From the NCBI GenBank assembly GCA_031292525.1, contig JARLGY010000036.1, positions 1 to 64,000 on the forward strand: a DNA stretch of 64,000 nucleotides, in the 5' to 3' direction. The translations under genes were made by a program, and so were the position numbers. The DNA comes from Flavipsychrobacter sp. (GTDB taxonomy: Bacteria > Bacteroidota > Bacteroidia > Chitinophagales > Chitinophagaceae). The notes under the pieces were generated by a model. It was not told the origin of the DNA, ran no database searches, and was given only the letters and a program-made list of their open reading frames with translations. This document shows, in pieces, positions 17,628 through 27,109 of this stretch (within the stretch, counting starts at the first letter, position 1; each line of letters starts with the position of its first letter).

Positions 17628-17635
17628 CAAAGGTA
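17628..17635 (-). promoter_or_regulatory. -7 box upstream of gltX
   Basis: Minus-strand TACCTTTG matches TAnnTTTG and ends 7 nt before the ATG, implying a very short or absent leader. No good -33 box at the expected spacing. Confidence 0.55.
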
Positions 17636-17716
17636 CAGCAGGAATGGTGACAAAGTAAATTTCGTAGTTGTGTACGATAGCAGTCCTACAATTATTGGGT
17701 AATAACCAGCCTAATA

Positions 17717-18031
17717 TTATAGTATGCCCCAAGGTCCTATTGGGCGATGAGCAACAAAAAAATGAATAAAATCACTATTCAAATAATTCCAGGGGCTTGT
17801 TCCGTTTATCCTGATAAAATAAAAGCCTTTGGGATAATCTTTAATGTTTACTTCTACCTCTTCCTGCTTATATACCCTGCTGAATATGGTTTGCCCGAGG
17901 GCATTTGTAATCGTTATCTGGCGAATGGTGTCAGTGGATGGATAATGCAGTCTCCGAGGCATATTCCTGTCCTGCGCACATGTCAGTGCAGGCAAAGACA
18001 GTAACGTGAATAATATCCGCTTCATAAGCAT
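17717..18031 (-). CDS. Small secreted protein with stand-alone T9SS-tail-like fold
   Basis: 104 residues. A signal peptide (MLMKRILFTLLSLPALTCA) is followed after only about 20 residues by a region like the strands of a type A sorting domain: RQITITNALGQTIFSR, then EEVEVNIKDYPKGFYFIRI. The usual YPNP start of that domain is missing and an extra hydrophobic-aromatic tail (HFFVAHRPIGPWGIL) follows. It has no cargo domain of its own. It may be a degenerate remnant of a larger exported protein or a small protein that uses the fold differently. Confidence 0.6.
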   Translation of the reverse strand: MLMKRILFTLLSLPALTCAQDRNMPRRLHYPSTDTIRQITITNALGQTIFSRVYKQEEVEVNIKDYPKGFYFIRINGTSPWNYLNSDFIHFFVAHRPIGPWGIL

Positions 18032-18099
18032 TGCTTTTTGTGAAGGCTGTTGTTAAGTACAGTTCTTAACGCAAAAAAGTCACATCTTATTATATGCAA

Positions 18100-18927
18100 T
18101 TAAGCGAAAAGCAATTGCCAGAGATGGCGGGTATAGCTGTTGGTAAATATTTTATCTCCCAAAATACCCACCCATCTTATCTTTCTTATAGCATTGGTCA
18201 GAAAGACTTCATCGGCTTGTAACAAAGTCTTTATATCCAGGTTTTGCTGTTGTATATCAATCTTGTGGTAGGCAAGTGTACTCATGATATGTTCCCGCAT
18301 AACACCCGCTACACAGCCATCTTTAAGAGGGGGAGTGTATATAGCGCCACCCTTTATCCAGAACACATTAGCAATAGTGCTTTCAATAATGTGGTTGTTG
18401 GTGTTTGATATTAGCGCATCGTTCCACTTGCTGGTCATGGCCTGCTGCGCGGCTATAGCATATACCAGTGCGTTGCAACTTTTTAAGTTTGCCAGGCTAT
18501 CGGCACTTTTTTGGATTCCAGCCGCAAAGCCCACTGCCAATCCATTTTCATTGAGTTGCAACGTACCCTCATCAATGGGAAAACATTCTATAACTATACC
18601 GGGATGGGTGTTCTTTTCGTATAGCCCTCCATCACCTGCATACACCTGTAAACGTACTCTGCAGCATTCCTCAAGGTTGTTGCGCTGCACCGTTTTGGCA
18701 ATGTTTTCTTCTATCCATGACTGGGTATATAGTGCAGGTAGTACAATATCCAATTGTTGCAATCCGCTAAACAGGCGTTTGAAGTGAAGGTCTTTGAGTT
18801 GTAAAGCACCGTTTTGATACAACATGGTTTCAAATAGCCCATATCCATAGCGGAATGCCCGGTTATCAGGTGCTATGACCGCTTTGTCTACTGGAGTTAT
18901 TTTGCCGTTTATGTTGATGAAACTCAA
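18100..18927 (-). CDS. Class IV PLP-dependent aminotransferase/lyase (PabC/IlvE family)
   Basis: 275 residues of fold-type IV PLP enzyme. Key features are the RYGYGLFETM motif near residue 26-35, the PLP lysine in NLKSCNALVYAIA, the IIESTIANVFW segment with its PLP-binding Glu, and TNAIRKIRWV near the end. Length and the TNAxRxIRxV ending favour aminodeoxychorismate lyase (folate pathway) over branched-chain aminotransferase, but no pabA/pabB neighbours are present. The frame has no ATG before the conserved region; the start must be TTG at 18927 (Met-Ser-Phe-Ile-Asn). Confidence 0.78.
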   Translation of the reverse strand: MSFININGKITPVDKAVIAPDNRAFRYGYGLFETMLYQNGALQLKDLHFKRLFSGLQQLDIVLPALYTQSWIEENIAKTVQRNNLEECCRVRLQVYAGDGGLYEKNTHPGIVIECFPIDEGTLQLNENGLAVGFAAGIQKSADSLANLKSCNALVYAIAAQQAMTSKWNDALISNTNNHIIESTIANVFWIKGGAIYTPPLKDGCVAGVMREHIMSTLAYHKIDIQQQNLDIKTLLQADEVFLTNAIRKIRWVGILGDKIFTNSYTRHLWQLLFA

Positions 18928-19018
18928 AATATGAGAGAAATATTGAAAACAAAATAATGGTAAAATAGCTTAAGAATACACATCTTAAATTTTTCATCCT
19001 CACGCTGTCACAAAATCG

Positions 19019-19026
19019 TATTTTTG
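19019..19026 (+). promoter_or_regulatory. -7 box upstream of lpxD
   Basis: TATTTTTG matches TAnnTTTG and ends 14 nt before the lpxD ATG. No convincing -33 box. Confidence 0.5.
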
Positions 19027-19040
19027 CAAAAATTTTTTAG

Positions 19041-19994
19041 ATGAAGTTTGAAATCCCTGTGTCGGTACATTGGCTGGCCAATTTTACCGGTGCAAAGCTT
19101 GTTGGCGATGATACGCAAATGGCAACAGGTATTAACGAGATACATAAAGTGCAGCCCGGGGATATATCCTTTGTGGATTTTGAAAAATATTACAACAAGT
19201 GCCTGACGTCTGCAGCTACTGTTATCATTATAAATAAAGAAGTTGACTGCCCGCCGGGTAAGACCCTGCTTGTAACCAGCGATCCGTTTACTGCATATGT
19301 GAGCATAGTAAAGCATTTCCGCCCTTTTGAGCCTGCAAATAGCCTGATAAGCCCATCAGCAACAATAGGGGAAGGTACACAAGTGCAACCCGGTACATTT
19401 ATAGGCAACCATGTGAAGATCGGCGAGAATTGCCTAATACATGCTAACGTATCCATTTACGATTATACTGAGATAGGCGATAACGTGATCATACATTCAG
19501 GAACGGTGATAGGTTCTGATGCGTTTTATTTTAAAAGGCGCAAAGAGCGCGCATCACAATACGATAAGCTGGAGAGCTGCGGGAGAGTTATTATACACCA
19601 GGATGTAGAAATAGGCGCTAACTGTACGATAGACAAAGGTGTAAGTGGCGATACAATACTAGGGCAGGGTACCAAACTGGATAACCTGGTGCATATAGGG
19701 CATGGTGTAGTTGTGGGTAAAAATTGCTTGTTTGCAGCTGGGGTTGCTATTGCCGGCAAAACAACCGTTGAAGATGAAGTGACGCTATGGGGACAAGTAG
19801 GTGTAAATAAAGACCTTGTATTGCATAAAGGCGCTGTAGTGCTGGCACAAAGTGGTGTTGGCGAGTCTCTTGAAGGGGGCGGTAAAACCTATTTCGGATC
19901 GCCATCTATGGATGCGCGGGAGAAAATGAAGGAACTTGTGTGGGTGAAGCGCATACCCGAGCTTTGGGAAAAAGTAATGAAAAAACAGGATTAA
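19041..19994 (+). CDS. lpxD: UDP-3-O-acylglucosamine N-acyltransferase family protein
   Basis: LpxD transfers a hydroxyacyl chain to UDP-3-O-acylglucosamine, the third step of lipid A synthesis. At 317 residues it has the LpxD N-terminal uridine-binding domain (about 1-100), then a left-handed beta-helix of hexapeptide repeats (about 105-280) and a short helical C-terminus. The core IGANCTIDKGVSGDTILGQG and DNLVHIGHGVVVG match LpxD, with His221 at the catalytic histidine position. The usual IGSDGFGY is altered to IGSDAFYF and followed by a basic KRRKERASQYDK insert, which may reflect a paralogue with different acyl-chain preference. Confidence 0.82.
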   Translation: MKFEIPVSVHWLANFTGAKLVGDDTQMATGINEIHKVQPGDISFVDFEKYYNKCLTSAATVIIINKEVDCPPGKTLLVTSDPFTAYVSIVKHFRPFEPANSLISPSATIGEGTQVQPGTFIGNHVKIGENCLIHANVSIYDYTEIGDNVIIHSGTVIGSDAFYFKRRKERASQYDKLESCGRVIIHQDVEIGANCTIDKGVSGDTILGQGTKLDNLVHIGHGVVVGKNCLFAAGVAIAGKTTVEDEVTLWGQVGVNKDLVLHKGAVVLAQSGVGESLEGGGKTYFGSPSMDAREKMKELVWVKRIPELWEKVMKKQD

Positions 19995-20052
19995 CAATAT
20001 TGTCATAGCTGTTAGCTATTTTAGGTAATACGCGCCAGGTAGCTAAAAATAT

Positions 20053-20060
20053 TATATTTG
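20053..20060 (+). promoter_or_regulatory. -7 box upstream of pheS
   Basis: TATATTTG matches TAnnTTTG and ends only 4 nt before the ATG, which would place transcription start at or next to the start codon (leaderless mRNA). Confidence 0.55.
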
Positions 20061-20064
20061 CTTC

Positions 20065-21090
20065 ATGCAGTCCTTACAGGATATATTAGAACAATACGAA
20101 AAGGAGATTAGATCGTTTGCCCCTGAAAATGCAGCAGACCTTGAAGCCTACAGGATAAAATTTCTGGGTACAAAGGGTATTGTGAAGCAGGTATTTGGCG
20201 AAATGAAAAATGTGCCTCCCGCTGAAAAGAGAGATGCAGGACAATTGCTGAATGCCTTTAAGGAAATGGCAGAGCTGCAATATGAAAGCTTTAAACACCT
20301 TGCTGATGCCCAAGGCAGCAAAGGGCCGGCTATAGATATAAGTCTGCCAGGCGATGCATTGCCATTAGGTACCAGGCATCCATTGCGGGTAATAGAAAAT
20401 AAGATAGTAAGTATATTTGAGAAGTTAGGTTTTAGTGTAGCCACAGGGCCTGAAATTGAGGATGACTGGCACAACTTTAACTCGTTAAACATGCCTGCAG
20501 ACCACCCTGCAAGGGATATGCAGGATACTTTCTACGTATCGCAAAACCCTGACTGGGTGCTGCGTACACATACATCATCAGTACAGGCGCGTATTTTGGA
20601 AACTACACCGTTGCCAGTACGTGTAATATGCCCTGGCCGAGTGTATCGTAACGAAACCATTTCGGCACGTGCCCATTGCTTCTTTCATCAGTGCGAAGGT
20701 TTGTATGTGGCCAAGGACGTATCTTTTGCCGACCTGAAACAAACGCTATATTACTTTGTAACAGAAATGTTCGGAGCTGACACCAAGCTACGCTTCCGCC
20801 CGTCTTATTTCCCATTTACAGAGCCAAGCGCTGAAATGGACATATCGTGTACTGTATGTGGTGGAAGTGGTTGTAACCTGTGCAAACATACCGGCTGGGT
20901 AGAAATACTGGGCTGTGGTATGGTGCACCCCAACATGCTGCGCAACTTTAATATAGACCCTGAAGAATACACTGGTTTTGCATTTGGAATGGGGGTAGAG
21001 CGCATCACCCAACTTAAATTCCAGGTGAACGATCTGCGTTTATACTCACAAAATGATGTGCGGTTTTTGAGGCAGTTTGAAGCCTTGTGA
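20065..21090 (+). CDS. pheS: Phenylalanine--tRNA ligase alpha subunit
   Basis: Catalytic subunit of the class II alpha2-beta2 enzyme. The 341 residues include an N-terminal coiled coil (about 1-90), class II motif 2 (GRVYRNETISARAHCFFHQCEG), the PSYFPFTEPSAEMDI phenylalanine-site stretch and motif 3 GFAFGMGVERITQL near the end. A zinc-like CTVCGGSGCNLCKHTGW insert is normal for this lineage. The beta subunit gene (pheT) is not in the window, as often in Bacteroidota. Confidence 0.97.
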   Translation: MQSLQDILEQYEKEIRSFAPENAADLEAYRIKFLGTKGIVKQVFGEMKNVPPAEKRDAGQLLNAFKEMAELQYESFKHLADAQGSKGPAIDISLPGDALPLGTRHPLRVIENKIVSIFEKLGFSVATGPEIEDDWHNFNSLNMPADHPARDMQDTFYVSQNPDWVLRTHTSSVQARILETTPLPVRVICPGRVYRNETISARAHCFFHQCEGLYVAKDVSFADLKQTLYYFVTEMFGADTKLRFRPSYFPFTEPSAEMDISCTVCGGSGCNLCKHTGWVEILGCGMVHPNMLRNFNIDPEEYTGFAFGMGVERITQLKFQVNDLRLYSQNDVRFLRQFEAL

Positions 21091-21133
21091 CGTTTTACAG
21101 ACCACTGAATGTTTTTTGAACCCCCACTAACTA

Positions 21134-22141
21134 TTGAGTACAGGCAGCAATAAAAAGATACTTGTTACCGGGGCCAGTGGCTTGCTGGGCAGGCACCTTA
21201 CCCGTTTTTTATCTGCCCATGGCCACCAGGTACGCACTTTGTACAATAAGCATGCGCCAAATGAAGCGCTTGCGGCTTTGCCACATGTGCAATGGCAGCA
21301 GTGCGACTTGTTGGATATATATGACGTTGAGGCTGCAATGGAAGATGTTGAAGATGTTTACCATTGTGCGGCCATAGTGTCTTTTGACCCGGCCCGCCAT
21401 GAGGAAATGTTGCATTTTAATTCTGAAAGTACCCAAAACATTGTAAACCAAGCGCTTGAAAATAATATACGCAAGCTGGTGCATGTAAGTTCTGTGGCAG
21501 CGCTTGGTCGTACTGCTGCAGGCAAGGAAATAACCGAAGAGGAAGAATGGCAGGAATCAGGACACAATACGGCCTATGGTACTGCTAAATACATGGCCGA
21601 GATGGAAGTTTGGCGTGGTATGGGCGAAGGATTGAATGCGGTAGTTGTAAATCCGGGTATTATACTGGGAGCAGGAAATTGGGAAGAAGGATCGGCGCAC
21701 CTGATGCAGATAGCTTACAAAGAGTTTCCGTTCTACACAAATGGGGTAACCAGTTTTGTAGATGTAGCAGATGTAGTAAATATCATGTACTTATTGATGG
21801 AAAGTGAGGTAAGTGCAGAACGTTTTATACTGAGTGCAGGCAATTATGCATACCGCGATATCTTTACCCTGATGGCCCTTACACTGAATAAAAAACCACC
21901 CCGTATTGAGGCAGGTGAACGCATGACCGACCTGGTATGGAGGCTGAGCGCGCTTAAAAGCGCAATTACCGGGGGTAAGCCATATATTACCAAAGAAACT
22001 GCAGGTAATGCGCAACACAAGTCTAATTACAACAACAAAAAAATACTTCGTTTTTTTCCTGAATACAAATACAAGGCTATAGAAGATACCATAAAAGACA
22101 TGGCACAATCTTTTATGCAAGAAATTGTGAAAGGCAATTAA
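21134..22141 (+). CDS. NAD-dependent epimerase/dehydratase (extended SDR)
   Basis: 335-residue extended short-chain dehydrogenase/reductase. The Rossmann glycine motif is VTGASGLLGRHL (about residues 11-22), the catalytic Tyr-Lys pair lies in YGTAKYMAE, and VVNPGIILG follows. It resembles the dihydroflavonol-4-reductase-like branch, so the substrate may be a lipid-, sterol- or sugar-like carbonyl compound, but this is not resolved. An in-frame TAA lies 6 nt before codon 1 and no ATG precedes the Rossmann strand, so translation must begin at TTG 21134. Confidence 0.85.
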   Translation: MSTGSNKKILVTGASGLLGRHLTRFLSAHGHQVRTLYNKHAPNEALAALPHVQWQQCDLLDIYDVEAAMEDVEDVYHCAAIVSFDPARHEEMLHFNSESTQNIVNQALENNIRKLVHVSSVAALGRTAAGKEITEEEEWQESGHNTAYGTAKYMAEMEVWRGMGEGLNAVVVNPGIILGAGNWEEGSAHLMQIAYKEFPFYTNGVTSFVDVADVVNIMYLLMESEVSAERFILSAGNYAYRDIFTLMALTLNKKPPRIEAGERMTDLVWRLSALKSAITGGKPYITKETAGNAQHKSNYNNKKILRFFPEYKYKAIEDTIKDMAQSFMQEIVKGN

Positions 22142-22324
22142 TTTTTCGTTATTAACAAAAACATTTGTAATCTTGCATAGTAGGAAACATATTTGTTCCA
22201 GCCTTTCAATCATACACAAGTTCCCCGTTTCTTTTATTACGATCCTAAGTAAGTGTCAGTTATTTAAGAAATCAGAGTAAAACATACATACTATAACTAA
22301 TCGAAGCATTAAGAAAAAACACGC

Positions 22325-24232
22325 ATGCCTTACGACATTTTGCAGTTAAATGATATGCTCATTCCTGAGCTGGTTGATGTAGCAGATAATCTAAAGATCG
22401 GTAATACAGGTGCTCTTGATAAGCAAGCCCTTATTTACAAAATACTCGACAAGCAGGCAGCCCCATCTGATGTTGAAGCTGCACCGGCTGCGGCTGAAGG
22501 CGAAGAGCCTAAGAAAAAACGCGGCCGTAAACCACGCACAGATTTTAACTACACCACAGAAAATAAAGCAGAAGAGAGTGAAGCTCCTGCGGCAGCTGCC
22601 ATAACACCAGAACCCGCTCCCGAGCAACCTGCCCCAGTTGTAGTAGAAGCTGTTCCTGCTCCTGTAGCAGCACCAGAAGTGCGCCCTACACCTGCACCGC
22701 AAAGAGAAACACGGCCTGTACCAGCGGCACCGGTTGCGCAACGTGAAGAAAGAAGGCCGGTATCGCAACCTGCAATAACCGACGAATTTAGAAAACGCCG
22801 TGGGCGCAAGACTAAAGAAGCGGGAACAGAAGACGAGCGCGAAAATAAAGAAGAAACACCCGTAGCTATCGGCTATGCCGAGCTGCGCAATGATATAGAT
22901 GAAACCCCACAACAGGAAAATGTAACGGTTACAGCTACAGTAGTTCCATCATCGCAAGAAGGAGGTGGTGAAGCATCTGGTATCACTATGCCGTCATCAG
23001 AGGTGTCAGAATTTCAACCACCTGAAAAAGTAGTAGAAGAACGCCCGGCACAACAACAGCCTTATGGCAATCGTTTCCGCAGGGAGCAGCAGAACAACAA
23101 TGCATTTAATATAGAGTTTGATGGAGTTGTAGCCAGTGAAGGTGTACTTGAAATGATGCCTGACGGGTATGGTTTCCTGCGCAGCAGTGACTATAATTAC
23201 CTGAGCTCACCCGATGATATTTATGTATCGCCATCGCAAATAAAACTTTTTGGTTTAAAGACCGGTGATACGGTAAAAGGAAGCGTTCGCCCACCTAAAG
23301 AAGGTGAAAAATATTTCGCGCTGCTGAAAGTGGAGACCATCAATGGTCGTTTGCCAGATGAAATACGCGACCGCGTGCCATTTGACTACCTGACGCCCCT
23401 ATTCCCGTTTGAAAAGCTGAACCTTACCAGCACAGGTAATAACTACAGTACCCGCATCATGGACCTTTTTACCCCTATAGGTAAAGGCCAACGCGGACTA
23501 ATAGTAGCCCAGCCCAAGACTGGTAAGACCATGTTGCTGAAGGAAGTAGCTAACGCTATAGCCAAGAACCACCCCGAGTGTTACCTGATGATAGTACTGG
23601 TGGATGAACGCCCGGAAGAAGTAACAGATATGCAACGCAGCGTGCGTGCAGAGGTGATCGCATCAACTTTTGATGAGCCAGCCGACAAGCACGTAAAGGT
23701 GAGTACAATAGCCTTGCAAAAAGCAAAACGCCTGGTAGAAGTAGGGCACGATGTGGTAATACTGCTTGATAGTATAACCCGCCTTGCACGCGCCCACAAT
23801 ACCGTAGCCCCTGCAAGTGGTAAAGTATTGAGCGGTGGTGTGGAAGCTAACGCCATGCAAAAACCTAAGCAATTCTTTGGTGCAGCACGTAAAATAGAAA
23901 ATGGCGGATCGCTTACCATACTTGCTACAGCCCTTATAGACACTGGGTCTAAAATGGATGAGGTGATATTTGAAGAATTTAAGGGTACAGGTAACATGGA
24001 ATTGCAGCTTGACCGCCGACTGGCCAACAGGCGCATATTCCCTGCTATCGATATCACATCTTCATCTACTCGCCGCGATGACTTATTACTGGAGCCAGAT
24101 GTGCAAAACAAGATGTGGCTATTGCGCAATCATATAGCTGATATGAAGACAGAAGAAGCCATGCAATTTTTACTGCAGCAAATGCGCGGTACAAAAACTA
24201 ACGAAGAGTTTCTTGCAGCTATGAACAGATAA
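22325..24232 (+). CDS. rho: Transcription termination factor Rho
   Basis: Hexameric RNA-dependent ATPase that ends transcription. The 635 residues comprise an N-terminal helix bundle (1-45), a long low-complexity Pro/Ala/Glu/Arg-rich insert (about 48-255) with RGRK motifs, the cold-shock-like RNA-binding domain ([20 protein letters not shown]) and the ATPase core. Walker A is QPKTGKTML (about residues 396-404), Walker B is [13 protein letters not shown] and the Q/R loops follow. The large charged insert is typical of Bacteroidota and Actinobacteria Rho. Preceded by a 180-nt leader, so autoregulation is possible; followed by an intrinsic terminator. Confidence 0.97.
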   Translation: MPYDILQLNDMLIPELVDVADNLKIGNTGALDKQALIYKILDKQAAPSDVEAAPAAAEGEEPKKKRGRKPRTDFNYTTENKAEESEAPAAAAITPEPAPEQPAPVVVEAVPAPVAAPEVRPTPAPQRETRPVPAAPVAQREERRPVSQPAITDEFRKRRGRKTKEAGTEDERENKEETPVAIGYAELRNDIDETPQQENVTVTATVVPSSQEGGGEASGITMPSSEVSEFQPPEKVVEERPAQQQPYGNRFRREQQNNNAFNIEFDGVVASEGVLEMMPDGYGFLRSSDYNYLSSPDDIYVSPSQIKLFGLKTGDTVKGSVRPPKEGEKYFALLKVETINGRLPDEIRDRVPFDYLTPLFPFEKLNLTSTGNNYSTRIMDLFTPIGKGQRGLIVAQPKTGKTMLLKEVANAIAKNHPECYLMIVLVDERPEEVTDMQRSVRAEVIASTFDEPADKHVKVSTIALQKAKRLVEVGHDVVILLDSITRLARAHNTVAPASGKVLSGGVEANAMQKPKQFFGAARKIENGGSLTILATALIDTGSKMDEVIFEEFKGTGNMELQLDRRLANRRIFPAIDITSSSTRRDDLLLEPDVQNKMWLLRNHIADMKTEEAMQFLLQQMRGTKTNEEFLAAMNR

Positions 24233-24253
24233 TGTAACCAACAAGACTATACT

Positions 24254-24288
24254 TAAAGCCATCCCAACGGGGTGGCTTTATTTTTTTT
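24254..24288 (+). terminator. Rho-gene intrinsic terminator
   Basis: Stem TAAAGCCATCCC / GGGGTGGCTTTA (one G-U pair), 3-nt loop, then T8. Confidence 0.9.
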
Positions 24289-24296
24289 AGGGTATA

Positions 24297-24395
24297 TCAG
24301 GTGAGTGAGCTAAACACAATAAACATGGCAAGTAACAGTGCAGCCAGCAGTACCAGTTTCTCAAACCATTTACTTTGCAAATATGCTTTTTTCAT
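24297..24395 (-). CDS. Candidate 32-residue single-span membrane peptide
   Basis: ATG at 24395 opens a 32-codon frame ending in TGA: MKKAYLQSKWFEKLV followed by one hydrophobic helix (LLAALLLAMFIVFSS) and LT. The basic start, amphipathic linker and single helix are coherent for a small inner-membrane peptide. The 355-bp gap between rho (24232) and the DUF4421 gene (24588) otherwise holds only terminators. No family recognised; could be coincidental. Confidence 0.4.
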   Translation of the reverse strand: MKKAYLQSKWFEKLVLLAALLLAMFIVFSSLT

Positions 24396-24533
24396 GGTGT
24401 TATTCTTTTTTCAAACTTAGTTCTATATCCGATTTATCCGTGCGGGAAAAACACCCTTTTTTATAGCAGAAAATACCCGCCCCGTGTGGGTTCCGTATAA
24501 AACAGCTTTTGTATATAAATAGACAATAAAAGT

Positions 24534-24573
24534 ATTAATTGGTTTTTTTAGTCTTCTAAAAAAACCAATTAAT
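24534..24573. terminator. Perfect 18-bp inverted repeat, probable terminator of the DUF4421 gene
   Basis: Arms ATTAATTGGTTTTTTTAG and CTAAAAAAACCAATTAAT with a 4-nt TCTT loop. It begins 15 bp beyond the stop of the minus-strand gene and carries A/T runs inside the arms on both strands. Confidence 0.6.
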
Positions 24574-24587
24574 AGGGTAAAATGCAC

Positions 24588-25637
24588 TTATTGTACAGGT
24601 ATCTTTTTAACTGCTTTCTCGAGCATACTTTTGCTTTTCATACGGAACCGCTTAGCCACAATGACCCTGAAATTTCCGGCGTTAACATCTTGAAATGTGC
24701 GGGAAAACGGAGCACTGTTTTCCGTAGTCAGCCGCACATAAGTGACACCGGCAAAATATCTGTCTGAATTATAACCCGCTGCAGCCCGAGCCGTGAGATT
24801 ATATTCGGCTGCTAATCGCGACGAAGATTGTTGGGTAGAAGTATTATCTATAATAGAATAGTTAAGTCCTAATCCCCCGCTGAGCGACCCTGTGAGGAAA
24901 TAGTGCTTTTTATAAACGTAAGTGTAGGTGTAGCCAATGCTGCCAGCAAGGCTGTTGTTGCTGGTAGTGTTGAACTGGCGACCATCATAGAAGTTGGTAT
25001 ATATGGTGCCCGGTGGAATAAGCGCTGAATCGGCCTTAACATCTGTATGATATATGCCTGCACCAGCTATAAAAGAACCGGCGCTTTTTTTCTGATATTC
25101 GTTCTGGTAATAGGCTGCATTGTAAGAAAAGGTTTTGTAGCTGAACACATACTGTACTACAGCGCTGATATCCCGGGTATGAATATCTGGTCGTACAACA
25201 TATCCTGTAGTATTAGCGCCCAGTACTGAAGTATTTGAGAGATAGTAGCCTTTATAAAACTGACCATACAGGTCTATTACAAAACGCTGCAGGTATAAGT
25301 GAGTTTGCAGGTCGAGTGTTTGAGTTGAACCATATTTATTTCGGTCCTTACTTAAAAAAGGAACATAAAATCCAAGATTCACACTTAGGTATTTGTAGTT
25401 GAAGCCCAAACCCAGGTTATTATGGTTATTGGGTTTATAGGTGACCTTATTACCATTGTCGAGAAACTGGTAGCTGTTGAACTTTGTGGACTCGTAAGCA
25501 CGCAGCACTATGTAGTGGTGGTAATAGTCCTCGATATACGCAGTATCTGGAGTATTATGTTTTACAGTAAGCACAGGTGCCTGGGCAAAGGCATGTGTTG
25601 TAATAAAAAGCAGAATTGGGACAATAATATATCGCAC
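24588..25637 (-). CDS. DUF4421-type outer-membrane beta-barrel protein
   Basis: 349 residues. A signal peptide (MRYIIVPILLFITTHAFA) is followed by alternating hydrophobic strands typical of a beta barrel, with the conserved early segment DYYHHYIVLRAYESTKFNS and NNLGLGFNYKYLSVNLGF. DUF4421 proteins of Bacteroidota have no known function. The frame has only a GTG start (25637) before the signal peptide. It is divergent in function from, but downstream on the same strand of, waaA. Confidence 0.75.
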   Translation of the reverse strand: MRYIIVPILLFITTHAFAQAPVLTVKHNTPDTAYIEDYYHHYIVLRAYESTKFNSYQFLDNGNKVTYKPNNHNNLGLGFNYKYLSVNLGFYVPFLSKDRNKYGSTQTLDLQTHLYLQRFVIDLYGQFYKGYYLSNTSVLGANTTGYVVRPDIHTRDISAVVQYVFSYKTFSYNAAYYQNEYQKKSAGSFIAGAGIYHTDVKADSALIPPGTIYTNFYDGRQFNTTSNNSLAGSIGYTYTYVYKKHYFLTGSLSGGLGLNYSIIDNTSTQQSSSRLAAEYNLTARAAAGYNSDRYFAGVTYVRLTTENSAPFSRTFQDVNAGNFRVIVAKRFRMKSKSMLEKAVKKIPVQ

Positions 25638-25705
25638 ACTTACTGAGTATAAAAAATTAGTCCAACAGAGCTATTCCCGTAAATGATAATGAGTACTAAG
25701 GGTTA

Positions 25706-26956
25706 CTAATGTTCAAGATGTTCCTTCACATACCCGTCAATTATCCTTGTTGCACCTATATTCTGCTGCATAAAACTCTTCAGTTCTTCGTGTACGTGGT
25801 GGCGATATGGGATATCAAGGATGAATTTATTGATCACTTTTGCGCATTCATCCACATCATTTACCGGGAAGGCATATTGTAGCGATGCCAGTTTTACAGC
25901 CTCTACAAACTTTTTGTACACAGGGCCGAAAACTATGGGCAATCCAAACACCGCCGGTTCAAGTATGTTATGTATACCGCCTTTTTGGAAACCACCACCC
26001 ACATAGGCTAAGTTGCCATAAGCATACAGACTGCTGAGCATACCAATATTGTCTATGATCAATACTTTCTTTAAGTAATTAGCATCATCGTGTTGCAGGT
26101 TAGAGTAGCGGCAACACATAGTGCCAAACCGTTCCTGTATATTTTTTAAGTGCGGTTCGTCAATCTCATGGGGAGCTATAATCAGTTTCCAACTTTCGGG
26201 CAGGCAAGGCAGGCACTCAAAAAGCAATTCCTCATCTCCGGGCCATGTACTACCTGCAATGAGCACATCTGTATCTCCTTTGAATTTTTCAATAGCTGGA
26301 ATGGCCTTCAGGTTTTCTGCAATAGCAGATACACGATCGTAACGTGTATCGCCGGCTACAATTACATTTTCTGTTAGCCTGATCTTTTGCAAAAGATTCT
26401 TTGACTTCCAGTCCTGTACAAAAATATAAGTAAAGCAGCCCAGCATACGCCTGAATAAGCCGCCATACCACTTAAAGAAAGATTGTTCTTCGCGAAAGGC
26501 TGCTGATACGAGAAGGGTAGGAATGTTTTTTTTCTTTAACTGCTCGAGATAATAGTACCAGAATTCATATTTTACAAAAATGGCAAGTGACGGTTGCGCA
26601 ATAGTAATGAACTTTTTTGCATTGCGGCTACCGTCCATTGGCAGGTAATAAATATAGTCTGCGCCTTTATACCCTTTACATGAATCGTAACCAGAGGGGG
26701 AGAAGAATGTAAGTACTATCTTGTACTGCGGATATTGCTTTTTTATTTGTTCGATAAGCGGCCTTCCCTGCTCAAATTCGCCCAGCGATGAGCAATGTAT
26801 CCAAATCCTTTTTTCATTTGGCTTAAGCGCTTGCAATTGTCTTTGCCAGTTCTGCCTGCCGGTTACCCACTTGCGGGCTTTAGCATTGAACAGGCCATAA
26901 GCCTTAATGGCAGTTACATACAGCAGGAGGAAAAGATTGTATAATAACAGGGGCAT
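25706..26956 (-). CDS. waaA: 3-deoxy-D-manno-octulosonic acid transferase
   Basis: Transfers Kdo (here possibly Kdo8N) from its CMP form to lipid IVA at the inner membrane. 416 residues: N-terminal membrane anchor (1-22), GT-B fold with the catalytic glutamate in HCSSLGEFEQGRPL (Glu60), SAAFREEQSFFKWYGG, and in the second half VAGDTRYDRV, APHEIDEPH and the YVGGGFQKGGIHNILEPA donor-site signature. It is unlinked to the kds/kdn operon 18 kb away but completes that pathway. A TAnnTTTG box lies 5 nt before the ATG. Confidence 0.95.
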   Translation of the reverse strand: MPLLLYNLFLLLYVTAIKAYGLFNAKARKWVTGRQNWQRQLQALKPNEKRIWIHCSSLGEFEQGRPLIEQIKKQYPQYKIVLTFFSPSGYDSCKGYKGADYIYYLPMDGSRNAKKFITIAQPSLAIFVKYEFWYYYLEQLKKKNIPTLLVSAAFREEQSFFKWYGGLFRRMLGCFTYIFVQDWKSKNLLQKIRLTENVIVAGDTRYDRVSAIAENLKAIPAIEKFKGDTDVLIAGSTWPGDEELLFECLPCLPESWKLIIAPHEIDEPHLKNIQERFGTMCCRYSNLQHDDANYLKKVLIIDNIGMLSSLYAYGNLAYVGGGFQKGGIHNILEPAVFGLPIVFGPVYKKFVEAVKLASLQYAFPVNDVDECAKVINKFILDIPYRHHVHEELKSFMQQNIGATRIIDGYVKEHLEH

Positions 26957-26961
26957 GAGTG

Positions 26962-26969
26962 CAAAAGTA
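26962..26969 (-). promoter_or_regulatory. -7 box upstream of waaA
   Basis: Minus-strand TACTTTTG ends 5 nt before the ATG, consistent with a leaderless or near-leaderless transcript. Confidence 0.55.
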
Positions 26970-27080
26970 ATTGAAATGGAAGAGGCTACAGCTATTCCTT
27001 TTCTGATGCAAGTGATAGGATATAAGTTTTATTTAAGAGTTTATTAGGATTAAGAACTGGAACTAAAAAAGTTATTGTAC

Positions 27081-27088
27081 TACTTTTG
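27081..27088 (+). promoter_or_regulatory. -7 box upstream of the RND-linked small gene
   Basis: TACTTTTG, 21 nt before the ATG at 27110; divergent from the waaA promoter. Confidence 0.5.
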
Positions 27089-27109
27089 CATCTGAATTAC
27101 ATATCTTAA

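Noticed and set aside
22391-22912. 173-codon antisense frame in rho
   Set aside because: Covers the low-complexity insert; composition (Cys, Arg, Phe) is an artefact of the opposite strand.
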